Below are positions 16,066 to 22,536 of a stretch of DNA of 23,417 bases, piece after piece (the first letter of the stretch is position 1; each line of letters starts with the position of its first letter). Position numbers and translations under genes: made by a program. The notes below the pieces were generated by a model, which had not been told where the DNA came from, did no database searches, and saw only the letters and a program-made list of their open reading frames with translations. The stretch covers positions 1 through 23,417 of the IMG/VR virus record IMGVR_UViG_3300046028_008381. One strand, given 5' to 3'. Source of the stretch: a virus.

Positions 16066-16489
16066 TTTTCATCTCCCAGGATTTACGAGCGCAACAAGCT
16101 AAGAAGAAATCCTTAGTGCGGAGAATTTCTACTTTAATTTTATTTTGAATACAAACGACTGCGTAATAGCGCTTTGACCTGTTCCAATAGACTCCTTTGA
16201 TTCCGAAAGGAGTATTACTAAAAACTGGAGAACGGTTCTGGGAAGAAACAGCAGGGGTAACCCAGCGACAGTTTTCTTTGGAATAGCCTAGATCATTATT
16301 TCTGCGATCGAGAATTAAACCAGTTGGCTGCTCCCCCATATCAGCAAGAAACATCTCAAAAGAATCCCACTGTGGGCAGACCGTAATTCCTTTGCCTCCA
16401 TAGTTTTTATAAAATTCGTAGTTTGGGTTGTTACACCTGTTTCGCATGTTTAGCCAAACAGTGTACGTTGGGGTTATTCCAGATTTCAT
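16049..16489 (-). CDS. HNH/AP2-type homing endonuclease inserted in the DNA polymerase gene
   Basis: This 146-residue protein starts at the ATG overlapping the stop of the polymerase N-terminal fragment (ATGA), with AAGGGAG seven bases upstream. The sequence RNRCNNPNYEFYKNYGGKGITVC, then WDSFEMFLADMG, LILDRRNNDLGYSKENCRWVTP and SQNR fits the HNH endonucleases of phage mobile genes. GIKGVYWNRSKRYYAVV and FFLACCARKSWE fit an AP2-like DNA-binding region. Lines counted by hand here are about 33-38% G+C against about 52-60% in nearby genes, a clear sign of transfer. It fills nearly the whole insert, leaving no room for an intron core. Its likely job is to cut polymerase genes lacking the insert and so spread itself. 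Confidence 0.85.
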   Translation of the reverse strand: MKSGITPTYTVWLNMRNRCNNPNYEFYKNYGGKGITVCPQWDSFEMFLADMGEQPTGLILDRRNNDLGYSKENCRWVTPAVSSQNRSPVFSNTPFGIKGVYWNRSKRYYAVVCIQNKIKVEILRTKDFFLACCARKSWEMKNVIGQ

Positions 16490-18147
16490 TCTTTATCTCC
16501 CTTAGGAATATTCTGAAGATTTCCGCCTGTACCAAATGCGTTTTCTGAAGAAGAAAAGCGCATGGTTTCTGTCCCGCAGACGTTAAAACTGCACCGCATT
16601 CTCCCGTCCGTGTCCAGGGGCATCAGGCAGAAGGTGGAGAGGAAGACGCCGAGACTCCTCTTCTTCTCGATAAGCTCCACAAGAGGTCGGAGCAGGGGCT
16701 CCTTCTCCGCAAGGGCAGCCATCGCCTTGGCATTAAGTGTCGGCCTTTTTGTCTTGCGGTCAATCTGGATTGGAAGTTTAAGATCGCCATAGAAGAAGTC
16801 CTGCATCTGCTTGGGGGAGCCCACGTTGAGGGGGAAGCCGACAATGTCCTGGATGAGGGTGTCGTACTCCATGATCGCGTTCATGAGTTCGCCAGCGATA
16901 GCACTCCGCGACTTCTGGTCGATCCGCATGCCGAGGAGCATGGTGCGCAGAGCGGAGCGGGCTGTGGCTTGCATGAAGTCGTACTGCTGACGACGGCCTA
17001 CATGGTCGAGGAGGTTTTCGAGGACAAGGGCAACCTCGTAGGTCACGCATACGTCTTTGCAGTTGTATGTCCAGTACTGCTCCATATTTTCCGGCAACCG
17101 GGTATAGTCGTTGATCTCGTCTTTCCAGTAACGGTGGAAGTGGCAGTACATGGAGGAGAGGAAGTCGAGTGACTTCGGGATGCCAGGGAAGAGCACGTGC
17201 TGGGCGATCATCGTGTCGAAGGTCTGGTTGGGCAAGTACCCGAGGTAACGGGCGAAGTACTGATTGTCGTAGTTGAAGTTCTGGCCGATTACCTCGACGA
17301 GCGGGTGGGTTAAAAGCTCCTTCATGAGGAAGCAGATTTCGATCTCCTCGTCCTCAGTCCAGTAGTGTCCGTCGAGAGTCATGAAGGGGATGCACAGGGC
17401 TTCCCGTACGTTCCAGGCGAAGCCGATACAGCTAATACGTCTCGCGATCGTCTCAATGTCGACGGAAAGCTTAAGTGTGCGGCCACCAGCAACTTCCCCA
17501 AGAAGCATGAGAAGGATGCCGGTTGTCTGGGAAAAGGTCGGGCGAATACGGAACTGGTAGGAGGGGAACTGGTACAGCTCGGGGCGGAGAGCGAGGTCTT
17601 TGACCCTTTGTAAGTCCCGAACGCAAAAGCTCTTTACCGACCACTGCTTGTACAGGGCGGCGGGGGGATAGGTTGGAATGACTTGGTACTGGCCATGGCT
17701 AGCATCCATGATGGAGCCTCTCCACGTATCCACACTTCCGTACTGGGAGGTCAGGGCGAACATGGCGAGATCGCCAAGGGCGATGCAGACCTTAAGGTTC
17801 GGAAGGGTTTCCAGGGTCTCGTGGAGCTTGGCGATGGAGGTAGGGAGTGAAGGATGAACCCAGACATTTCCGATGACGGAAGAGAGGGCGAGTTTTTGCG
17901 CTTTGGTCTTGTTGGTGGTGTAGAGGGCGGAGGCGTCATTAACCCTCGTCCGGATGACAGGGGTGACGAAAACCTCCGAGCGGAGGATGCCAGCCTCGTG
18001 AAGGAGCTTGTTGAAGAAGTCGCCTGAGGAGCCGGCGAGCGCGAACCCCTTCCAGATATCGTCGGCGGTGGCGCAGTCGACAACTACGGCGATGGAAGCG
18101 GAAAGAGGGCCGGAGCCCCCTACCTGTGGTACAGGGGCAAAGGTCAT
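16486..18147 (-). CDS. polA: Family A DNA polymerase, N-terminal fragment with UDG-like and 3'-5' exonuclease domains
   Basis: This 553-residue fragment starts at the ATG at 18147 overlapping the ParB-fusion stop (ATGA), with GGGAG upstream; a longer frame from 18240 lies inside that gene. Residues about 15-190 resemble family 4 uracil-DNA glycosylases as found at the N-terminus of SPO1-type polymerases (FNKLLHEAGILRSEVFVTPV; PTYPPAALYKQ). Proofreading motifs follow: Asp230-x-Glu232, Asn290/Asp294 and Tyr361-x3-Asp365. The thumb motif SPKQ is at 444-447. The fragment ends at GTGGNLQNIPKGDKE, just before motif A, where the HNH gene interrupts it. The remaining catalytic motifs lie in the C-terminal fragment. 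Confidence 0.85.
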   Translation of the reverse strand: MTFAPVPQVGGSGPLSASIAVVVDCATADDIWKGFALAGSSGDFFNKLLHEAGILRSEVFVTPVIRTRVNDASALYTTNKTKAQKLALSSVIGNVWVHPSLPTSIAKLHETLETLPNLKVCIALGDLAMFALTSQYGSVDTWRGSIMDASHGQYQVIPTYPPAALYKQWSVKSFCVRDLQRVKDLALRPELYQFPSYQFRIRPTFSQTTGILLMLLGEVAGGRTLKLSVDIETIARRISCIGFAWNVREALCIPFMTLDGHYWTEDEEIEICFLMKELLTHPLVEVIGQNFNYDNQYFARYLGYLPNQTFDTMIAQHVLFPGIPKSLDFLSSMYCHFHRYWKDEINDYTRLPENMEQYWTYNCKDVCVTYEVALVLENLLDHVGRRQQYDFMQATARSALRTMLLGMRIDQKSRSAIAGELMNAIMEYDTLIQDIVGFPLNVGSPKQMQDFFYGDLKLPIQIDRKTKRPTLNAKAMAALAEKEPLLRPLVELIEKKRSLGVFLSTFCLMPLDTDGRMRCSFNVCGTETMRFSSSENAFGTGGNLQNIPKGDKE

Positions 18148-19466
18148 AGGAGGAGCTCCCGAGGAAGGAGTTCGGAAATATCGTCGGAGGAGTTGATGCG
18201 GGAAAGCGCCAGGTCGTAGTACGGCTTGTGGATCTCGCAAGCCGTGGCGATGACTTTGGCCTTGTTGGAGGCGGGAAAGATCGTACCCGATCCGGCGAAG
18301 AGGTCGAGGACGGTATTCCCTGGGAGGGCGGAGCGGGAGAGTAGCTCGGAATAGAGCAGGACGGGCTTCTGGGCTCCGTGATCGCGTTCCTGGACGAGTG
18401 GGCAGGTGATGACGTCCGCCCCTACTTTGAGGACTTTCCTGGCCCCTTTGGTCGCGAAGAGCACCATCTCGTAAGTACGGCGAGGCCCATGCTCTGGTTT
18501 AGGCAGCATACCATTTCCTTTGTTCCAGATGAGTGGAGTAGGCCACACATTCCAGCCGGCGATAGCGAACTCGAGGCTGACGGCGTTCCAGAAGCGGGGG
18601 TCGAGAAAGACGTAGCAGTGGGCGCGATCCTTGGCCACGCGGAAGCCTTCATATGCGACAAGCTTGTAGCAGTCGAGCCCGTAGTCGGGGGAGTCCTCGT
18701 AGGCGTGTTCAGTACCGGCCATAGAGCCAAAACCATCAGCGTTGATACCATAAGGAGGGTCGGTAAGGATAACATCGAAGGCTCCGGTTGGGAGGTCTTT
18801 GGCGTAGTCGAAGGCACTGGCAAGGGCCAGCGTGTGGGGGGTCTTGGCCATGTCGAAGTTTGCCGCAAGGACTTCCCTATGGGCGGCCTCGGCCTTTTTC
18901 TTAATGACCTTGAGGGCTTCCTTCTGTGTCTTGGCGGAGGCGACTTCCGGATCGTCGAGGTACTTGGTTACGATGACGGCATCGGTGACCTTGGTGATCT
19001 CGGCTCCTTGAGCGAGTTGGCCGATGATCTCAGAAGCCGTATCGCGGAAGGAGTGGTAGAGGCCAACGTCCGCCGCCTGCTCTTTACGAAGGGCGTCGAG
19101 CTCGGAGATCGCCCGGGCTTTGTCCGCCCAGGTCAGGTCGTCTCGGACTGTGTTTTCTTCGAGCTCAGCTTCTCTACGGGAGTATGGGTCGAGGTCGGCG
19201 AGGAGAGTAATGGGAAGGGTTCCGGGGGGGAAGGACTCTCCTCCGCAAGAGACTCCGACGGAGATGGCAGAGAGGGAAGTGATTGCGCGCGTGCGACGTT
19301 CGCCTGCGATGAGAGTATAAACCTCCCCGTCGAAGTGTACGACAGGGGGGTGAAAGAGTCCCTTGGACATGATGGACTCGGCGAGTTCTTGGAGTTTCTT
19401 TTCATCGAATGTACGCCGCTGGCGATTGTGGGGAATAACAAGGGAGGAAAGGGGGATCGTTTTCAT
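18144..19466 (-). CDS. ParB-like nuclease domain fused to DNA methyltransferase
   Basis: This 440-residue protein starts at an ATG overlapping the DUF3310 stop (ATGA), with GGAG eight bases upstream. Residues about 1-190 are ParB-like: IPLSSLVIPHNRQRR, the GERRTRA motif at 55-61, and the LEENTVRDDLTWADKARAI helix region around 102-120. Residues about 205-425 are a DNA amino-methyltransferase with DPPYG at 236-240, GAQKPVLLYSELL around 364-375 and FAGSGT at 390-395. The catalytic motif comes before the cofactor-binding motif, as in the beta class of N6-adenine or N4-cytosine enzymes. Such fusions are known in phages and prophages. The likely roles are protecting phage DNA from host restriction or altering replication control. 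The target site cannot be read from the sequence. Confidence 0.85.
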   Translation of the reverse strand: MKTIPLSSLVIPHNRQRRTFDEKKLQELAESIMSKGLFHPPVVHFDGEVYTLIAGERRTRAITSLSAISVGVSCGGESFPPGTLPITLLADLDPYSRREAELEENTVRDDLTWADKARAISELDALRKEQAADVGLYHSFRDTASEIIGQLAQGAEITKVTDAVIVTKYLDDPEVASAKTQKEALKVIKKKAEAAHREVLAANFDMAKTPHTLALASAFDYAKDLPTGAFDVILTDPPYGINADGFGSMAGTEHAYEDSPDYGLDCYKLVAYEGFRVAKDRAHCYVFLDPRFWNAVSLEFAIAGWNVWPTPLIWNKGNGMLPKPEHGPRRTYEMVLFATKGARKVLKVGADVITCPLVQERDHGAQKPVLLYSELLSRSALPGNTVLDLFAGSGTIFPASNKAKVIATACEIHKPYYDLALSRINSSDDISELLPRELLL

Positions 19467-19756
19467 GGACGCTCTCCGTAGGTGATTTCAAGCAGAAGGG
19501 TGAGTTCGTGGATGGCCTTGCGGATGTCCTCAGAGCCGTTCTTACTGCGATGCCGGCAAATGCGCTTGACGATGGAACCTTCAAGGAAGGAAAGACCGTT
19601 CGCCTCGGAGAAGAGGGCGGGCTGGATGGAGAGGGACTTGTAATGGCCACCACCGATCTGGGATTCGAAGGCGGAGGGGGTAGTTACCGGGGCGGACTCA
19701 GTGTTGAAGTCCTGAGCGAGGCGGGCTCTGGTAGCCGCGTCGAGGGGGATGGACAT
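19463..19756 (-). CDS. DUF3310 family phage protein
   Basis: This 97-residue protein is read from the ATG at 19756, with GGAG about 11 bases upstream; an in-frame start at 19822 would run through the terminator and is unlikely. The core GGGHYKSLSIQPALFSEANG, the segment IVKRICRHRSKNGSEDIRKAIHELTLLLE and the order of these elements fit the DUF3310 family of small phage proteins found in replication regions. The biochemical function of the family is not established. It follows the terminator of the ssb-like gene, so it needs readthrough or its own promoter, which is not evident. Its stop overlaps the ParB-fusion start (ATGA). Confidence 0.7.
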   Translation of the reverse strand: MSIPLDAATRARLAQDFNTESAPVTTPSAFESQIGGGHYKSLSIQPALFSEANGLSFLEGSIVKRICRHRSKNGSEDIRKAIHELTLLLEITYGERP

Positions 19757-19776
19757 AGGGGGAAAACTCCGTAGGT

Positions 19777-19809
19777 AAAAAAAGGGGAGAAGGCCGAAAC
19801 CCTCTCCCC
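19777..19809 (-). terminator. Strong rho-independent terminator after the ssb-like gene
   Basis: On the minus strand a 10-bp GC-rich stem (GGGGAGAGGG with CCTTCTCCCC, one G-T pair) closes a six-base loop TTTCGG and is followed by seven T residues. It lies 79 bases downstream of the ssb-like stop codon and ends just upstream of the DUF3310 gene. The A-C mismatch on the plus strand shows it is oriented for the minus strand. Confidence 0.9.
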
Positions 19810-19858
19810 GCAAAGACCGCAAGCAGGGTACGCAAGAACCCTACGCGGAGGAGACAAC

Positions 19859-19902
19859 GGAAAAACTACAGTGGGAGAACGGAAAAACTACAGTGGGAGA
19901 AC
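19859..19902. repeat. 22-bp perfect tandem duplication over the ssb-like stop codon
   Basis: Bases 19859-19880 are repeated exactly at 19881-19902 and the unit begins GGAAAAACTACAGTGGG. Read on the minus strand each copy holds the last codons and stop of the ssb-like gene, so the gene ends at the first TAG and the second copy is untranslated. The unit is not a multiple of three. It looks like replication slippage. Confidence 0.95.
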
Positions 19903-20331
19903 GGCCTTTACTTCGGCGTTGATGGTGACGCCATCGCGCTTGTCGATGGAGTGGCTGACCTTGACCTTGGCGACTTGGCCGACGAGCATGCCAGGAGCCC
20001 AGGGCTTACCGGCTTGGTTCTGGCCAACAGCGTCACGGAGGCGGCCAAGGCCGACGTTCTTGCCCTTGCCGAAGTCGAGGCCACCGGACTCGGTGGTGTC
20101 AAGCCAGATGGTCTGGCGGACGGACGGTTCGGCCATGCCAGTTTCTTGGCGAGCGGTCTCGTCATCGACAGTCCAGGTGACGTCGAGAACAGCGCGGCCG
20201 TCGGTCAAGACGCGGGGCTTGATGGCCTTGATAGCGGCGGTCATCTCGCCTTCAGGGCAGGGGGTGTAGGAGGTGGCGGAGGCGGACTCGGTTTCGGTGT
20301 TGAGGAAGGTGTCAGGATTGAAAGCAGACAT
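19888..20331 (-). CDS. Probable phage ssDNA-binding protein, DUF669-like
   Basis: This 147-residue protein is read from the ATG at 20331, preceded by AAGGAG at the right distance; the longer frame from 20370 lacks a ribosome site and runs into the palindrome. After a flexible N-terminus (SAFNPDTFLNTETESA), the beta-rich core GEMTAAIKAIKPR, VLDVTWTVDD, RQTIWLDTTESGGLDFGKGKNVGLGRL and VGQVAKVKVSHSIDK fits DUF669-like proteins that act as single-strand DNA-binding partners of phage recombination proteins. The acidic C-terminal tip typical of bacterial SSB is absent; it ends VKAVLPL. It has its own promoter and terminator and follows the Sak4-like gene. The ssDNA-binding role is inferred from family and context. 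Confidence 0.65.
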   Translation of the reverse strand: MSAFNPDTFLNTETESASATSYTPCPEGEMTAAIKAIKPRVLTDGRAVLDVTWTVDDETARQETGMAEPSVRQTIWLDTTESGGLDFGKGKNVGLGRLRDAVGQNQAGKPWAPGMLVGQVAKVKVSHSIDKRDGVTINAEVKAVLPL

Positions 20332-20362
20332 TTGAGGCTCCTTGGTTGGTTGAGGGTAGAAC

Positions 20363-20391
20363 TGCGGCACTTGACAAATCGGTGTGCCGCA
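20363..20391. promoter_or_regulatory. Perfect 8-bp palindrome at the ssb-like transcript start
   Basis: TGCGGCAC at 20363-20370 and GTGCCGCA at 20384-20391 are separated by 13 bases. On the minus strand it begins roughly 6-8 bases after the predicted transcription start, so it may be a repressor operator or a stabilising 5' stem-loop of the mRNA. The loop contains CTTGACAAA (20370-20378), the reverse complement of TTTGTCAAG that overlaps the -35 box (20425-20433). Confidence 0.6.
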
Positions 20392-20403
20392 AACCGAATG
20401 GGT

Positions 20404-20432
20404 ACTTTACATATGGACGGTCAGTTTGTCAA
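20404..20432 (-). promoter_or_regulatory. Sigma70-type promoter of the ssb-like gene
   Basis: On the minus strand a perfect TTGACA (20432-20427) is followed by a 17-base spacer and TAAAGT (20409-20404), four of six matches to the -10 consensus. Eight A residues lie just upstream and may act like an UP element. The -35 box overlaps the stop codon of the Sak4-like gene. A start about seven bases beyond the -10 box would give a leader of about 65 bases. Confidence 0.75.
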
Positions 20433-21256
20433 GCTTTTTTTTCGGCCTCGGGCTGGTGTTTCTTCCAGGAGGTCAAGATGGCCTTGAAGGACGGGTCGAG
20501 GTTGTCCGCGATGGGAAGGTTCCGGGCTTTGAGGTCGACGTTGGAGGCGGCTGTGCTCCACACGAACTTGTCGACGTTGCGCTTGGCTTGGATCACGTCG
20601 GAGAAGAAACGGGGGAGCTTGGGGGCGAGTTTCCGGCCGAGGGTGGAGGCCATCAGGCTGGTGCCGCCGGTGACCTCGTCGACCTCGCGCTCGAGATGGG
20701 CGAGGAGAACGAAGTGGCACTTGGTGTCGACACACAGTTTTACGATAAGCCGCTCGAGATTGTCGATGGCCACGCCCCAGTCGGCCATGGACTTCACCGG
20801 CTTACTTCCGGTAACGAGGTTCATAGCCATGAGGGAGAGGCCTGTGAGGGAGTCGACGACGAGGACTTTGTCTGGCCCCCAGCTGTCGACGGAGCCGAAG
20901 GATTCGCCTGTGCGGTCGCACTTGAAGTTGGAGAGGGAAGTCAGCACGTCGATGAACTCGGTGTAGTTGCGTTTGTTAATGTCGGGAAGCTTGGTCAGGG
21001 CTTCGAAGGACATGGTGTTGATCTTCTGCGCCGAGGCGATCATGTCGGAGAAGTCAGGGGCGGAAGGCGCGACGTAGTGCCAGTGGAGCTTCTCAGGCGG
21101 CAGATCGGCGAGAACTTCCATGCCAGGTTCCGTGAACAGTACGAAGACCTCGAGGCCTTGCTCGACGAGCGTGCGGATGGAGTGGGTCTTGCCTGTGCCC
21201 GTGGTACCGCAGAGCATCACGTTGAAGCCGGGGGCGGAGGAGGAAGGGGTGGTCAT
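20429..21256 (-). CDS. Sak4-like RecA-family recombinase/annealase ATPase
   Basis: This 275-residue protein starts at an ATG overlapping the zinc-protein stop (ATGA), with AAGGAATTCTT upstream. The P-loop GTTGTGKT (17-24) and the Walker B strand KVLVVDSLTG (Asp135) mark a RecA-fold core. The short length, the missing recombinase-type N- and C-domains, and conserved-looking VLLAHLEREVDE and LGRKLAPKLPRFFSDVI segments fit the Sak4 group of phage recombination ATPases. These work with an SSB protein and an exonuclease, and both have candidates here: the DUF669-like gene next to it and the Cas4-like nuclease upstream. The last codons contain a run of eight A. The role in recombination or repair of phage DNA is inferred from family and neighbours. 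Confidence 0.8.
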   Translation of the reverse strand: MTTPSSSAPGFNVMLCGTTGTGKTHSIRTLVEQGLEVFVLFTEPGMEVLADLPPEKLHWHYVAPSAPDFSDMIASAQKINTMSFEALTKLPDINKRNYTEFIDVLTSLSNFKCDRTGESFGSVDSWGPDKVLVVDSLTGLSLMAMNLVTGSKPVKSMADWGVAIDNLERLIVKLCVDTKCHFVLLAHLEREVDEVTGGTSLMASTLGRKLAPKLPRFFSDVIQAKRNVDKFVWSTAASNVDLKARNLPIADNLDPSFKAILTSWKKHQPEAEKKA

Positions 21257-21621
21257 AAGAATTCCTTGGTTGGTTGGTGGAGACAGAGGATGTGGGCTTC
21301 CCTTGCGAGGAGCTCACGGGAACAGCTGGGGAGGTGTTCTTCCCCGTAGCCGGAAAGGAAGAGGCCGTCTCCGTGCTGGACACAGCGGCGGCTTTCGATA
21401 ACCCAGTTGTGGGGGGTGACGGGCGAGTACTGGAAGTGGTGGTCGTAGACGGCGCGCCCCCAGATCTCCCCGCATACGGGGCAGAAAAAGGCTGTGTTCG
21501 GCCAGTAGGCGGAAACCCGCTTGTCCGGAGTGGGGGCGTAGCCGCAGCAATACGTCTCGCGGGAGCCGACAAGGGCGTTCCCTTCGAAGTAATGGACTGT
21601 AGCATTGCCGTCTACGGACAT
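21253..21621 (-). CDS. Small zinc-binding protein in the recombination operon
   Basis: This 122-residue protein starts at the ATG at 21621, with AAAGGAG eight bases upstream inside the end of the nuclease gene. A zinc-ribbon-like pair CPVC at 47-50 is followed by Cys80-x2-His83 and Cys100; Cys25/26 may add to it. The segment AFFCPVCGEIWGRAVY resembles small phage zinc-binding proteins, but no family is recognised. Its stop overlaps the Sak4-like start (ATGA), so the two are likely made together. It might bind nucleic acid or support the nuclease/annealase pair; this is an inference from position. Confidence 0.6.
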   Translation of the reverse strand: MSVDGNATVHYFEGNALVGSRETYCCGYAPTPDKRVSAYWPNTAFFCPVCGEIWGRAVYDHHFQYSPVTPHNWVIESRRCVQHGDGLFLSGYGEEHLPSCSRELLAREAHILCLHQPTKEFL

Positions 21622-21624
21622 GGG

Positions 21625-22536
21625 TTAGGCTCCTTTAGCGAGAGGGTTCCAGACGCGCGGCTCGTAATTCATCGCGATCCAAGAGTCAGGATTGGGACTC
21701 TCACAAAGCTGGGAGAAGCCACACCCGCCGTAGCTGTTACAAGCGTGCTTGTCGAGGGCGAGGGGGAAGAAGCCTTGCTCCCAGTACGCGATCATGAGCC
21801 GGACGGTATGCTCGGTGGAGGCGAGCCAGCGGTCAATCTGCCAGTCGGGGCGGTAGGTAATGGCCTGGGCATGTCCATAGCCGTTTTTGAGGATTGACAG
21901 GCCACGTATGATCGCGCCTGCAACAGGGTAGCCGAAGTCACGGGCAGCCCAGCAATAGCCAGTAAACTGAGCATCAAGAGTCCAGTTTCGCATCCACTGG
22001 CTTCCGAGCTGAGAAGCTGTCTTGTCATCCTCGACGAAAAGGACTCCATCCCGTTCGGCCAGCATGTCGAAGCGGCCTCCGTACAGGAGGGGGTCGCCCG
22101 TGACTGGGTGCTTGACATTAGGCAGGGGGATGGCGAAGGTAAATTCCACTGCAGACTTGCCGTTAGCCAGACGGAATGGCTTGACGATGTCGGAGGAGAG
22201 GGGGTATTGCTCGAAGTACTCAACAATGGCTCCCATAAGGCGTTCATAACTCTTTGCTCCAGAAAAATCCTCAGGAGCTTCGTACTCTCCCCAGAACTTG
22301 GTTGCGGTATCGAGGGCGATGGTGAGGGCGGTCTCCTCGTCGATGTCGTCGTCGTAGAAGGCCTTGCGCCCGGCTTCCAGCCCGGCGGCATAGGCACCTC
22401 CGAAATGGAGGTGGATATTACCGCCCTTGCGGGCGATAGATTGCAAGCTTCCGTATTTCCAGTCGGTCGGGCACTTTTTGAAGGAGGAGACGGCGGAATT
22501 GTCGAGGAGAGAGGGGAAGGTCAAGGGGGAGCTCAT
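21625..22536 (-). CDS. Cas4-like PD-(D/E)XK exonuclease with probable iron-sulphur cluster
   Basis: This 303-residue protein starts at an ATG overlapping the previous stop (ATGA), with GGAGG nine bases upstream. His44/Gly46-47 in HLHFGGAYAAGLE, Asp157 in GGRFD, Asp170-x-Lys172 in FVEDDKT and Gln190-x3-Tyr194 in QFTGYCW fit the nuclease motifs of the PD-(D/E)XK (AddB/Cas4) superfamily. Cys22 plus Cys266, Cys272 and Cys278 fit the one-plus-three cysteine pattern that holds a 4Fe-4S cluster. Phages use such enzymes to trim DNA ends for recombination. The nearby Sak4-like and ssDNA-binding genes support an end-processing role. It is a lone gene, not part of a CRISPR locus. Confidence 0.85.
   Translation of the reverse strand: MSSPLTFPSLLDNSAVSSFKKCPTDWKYGSLQSIARKGGNIHLHFGGAYAAGLEAGRKAFYDDDIDEETALTIALDTATKFWGEYEAPEDFSGAKSYERLMGAIVEYFEQYPLSSDIVKPFRLANGKSAVEFTFAIPLPNVKHPVTGDPLLYGGRFDMLAERDGVLFVEDDKTASQLGSQWMRNWTLDAQFTGYCWAARDFGYPVAGAIIRGLSILKNGYGHAQAITYRPDWQIDRWLASTEHTVRLMIAYWEQGFFPLALDKHACNSYGGCGFSQLCESPNPDSWIAMNYEPRVWNPLAKGA

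Noticed and set aside
16049-16489. Group I intron or intein in the polymerase gene
   Set aside because: The insert is almost completely filled by the HNH reading frame, leaving no room for an intron core. The HNH frame is not continuous with both polymerase parts and lacks an intein splice end.
19825-19842. Small inverted repeat AGGGT/ACCCT as a second terminator
   Set aside because: The stem has only five base pairs with an eight-base loop and no T-tract follows.
20371-20399. Plus-strand promoter at the TTGACA inside the palindrome loop
   Set aside because: No acceptable -10 box lies 16-19 bases downstream and no plus-strand gene follows.
20434-20441. Programmed frameshift at the run of eight A in the Sak4-like gene
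   Set aside because: The run lies a few codons before the stop, and shifting would alter only the last residues; it is better explained as the A-rich stretch before the promoter.
18378-21349. Long plus-strand open frames opposite the replication genes (18378-19481 and 20384-21349)
   Set aside because: They are antisense to genes with clear catalytic motifs, and their Gly/Val/Glu-rich sequences look like shadow translations.
21625-22536. CRISPR-associated Cas4 locus
   Set aside because: No repeat-spacer array or other cas gene is present; the Cas4-like nuclease sits with phage recombination genes.
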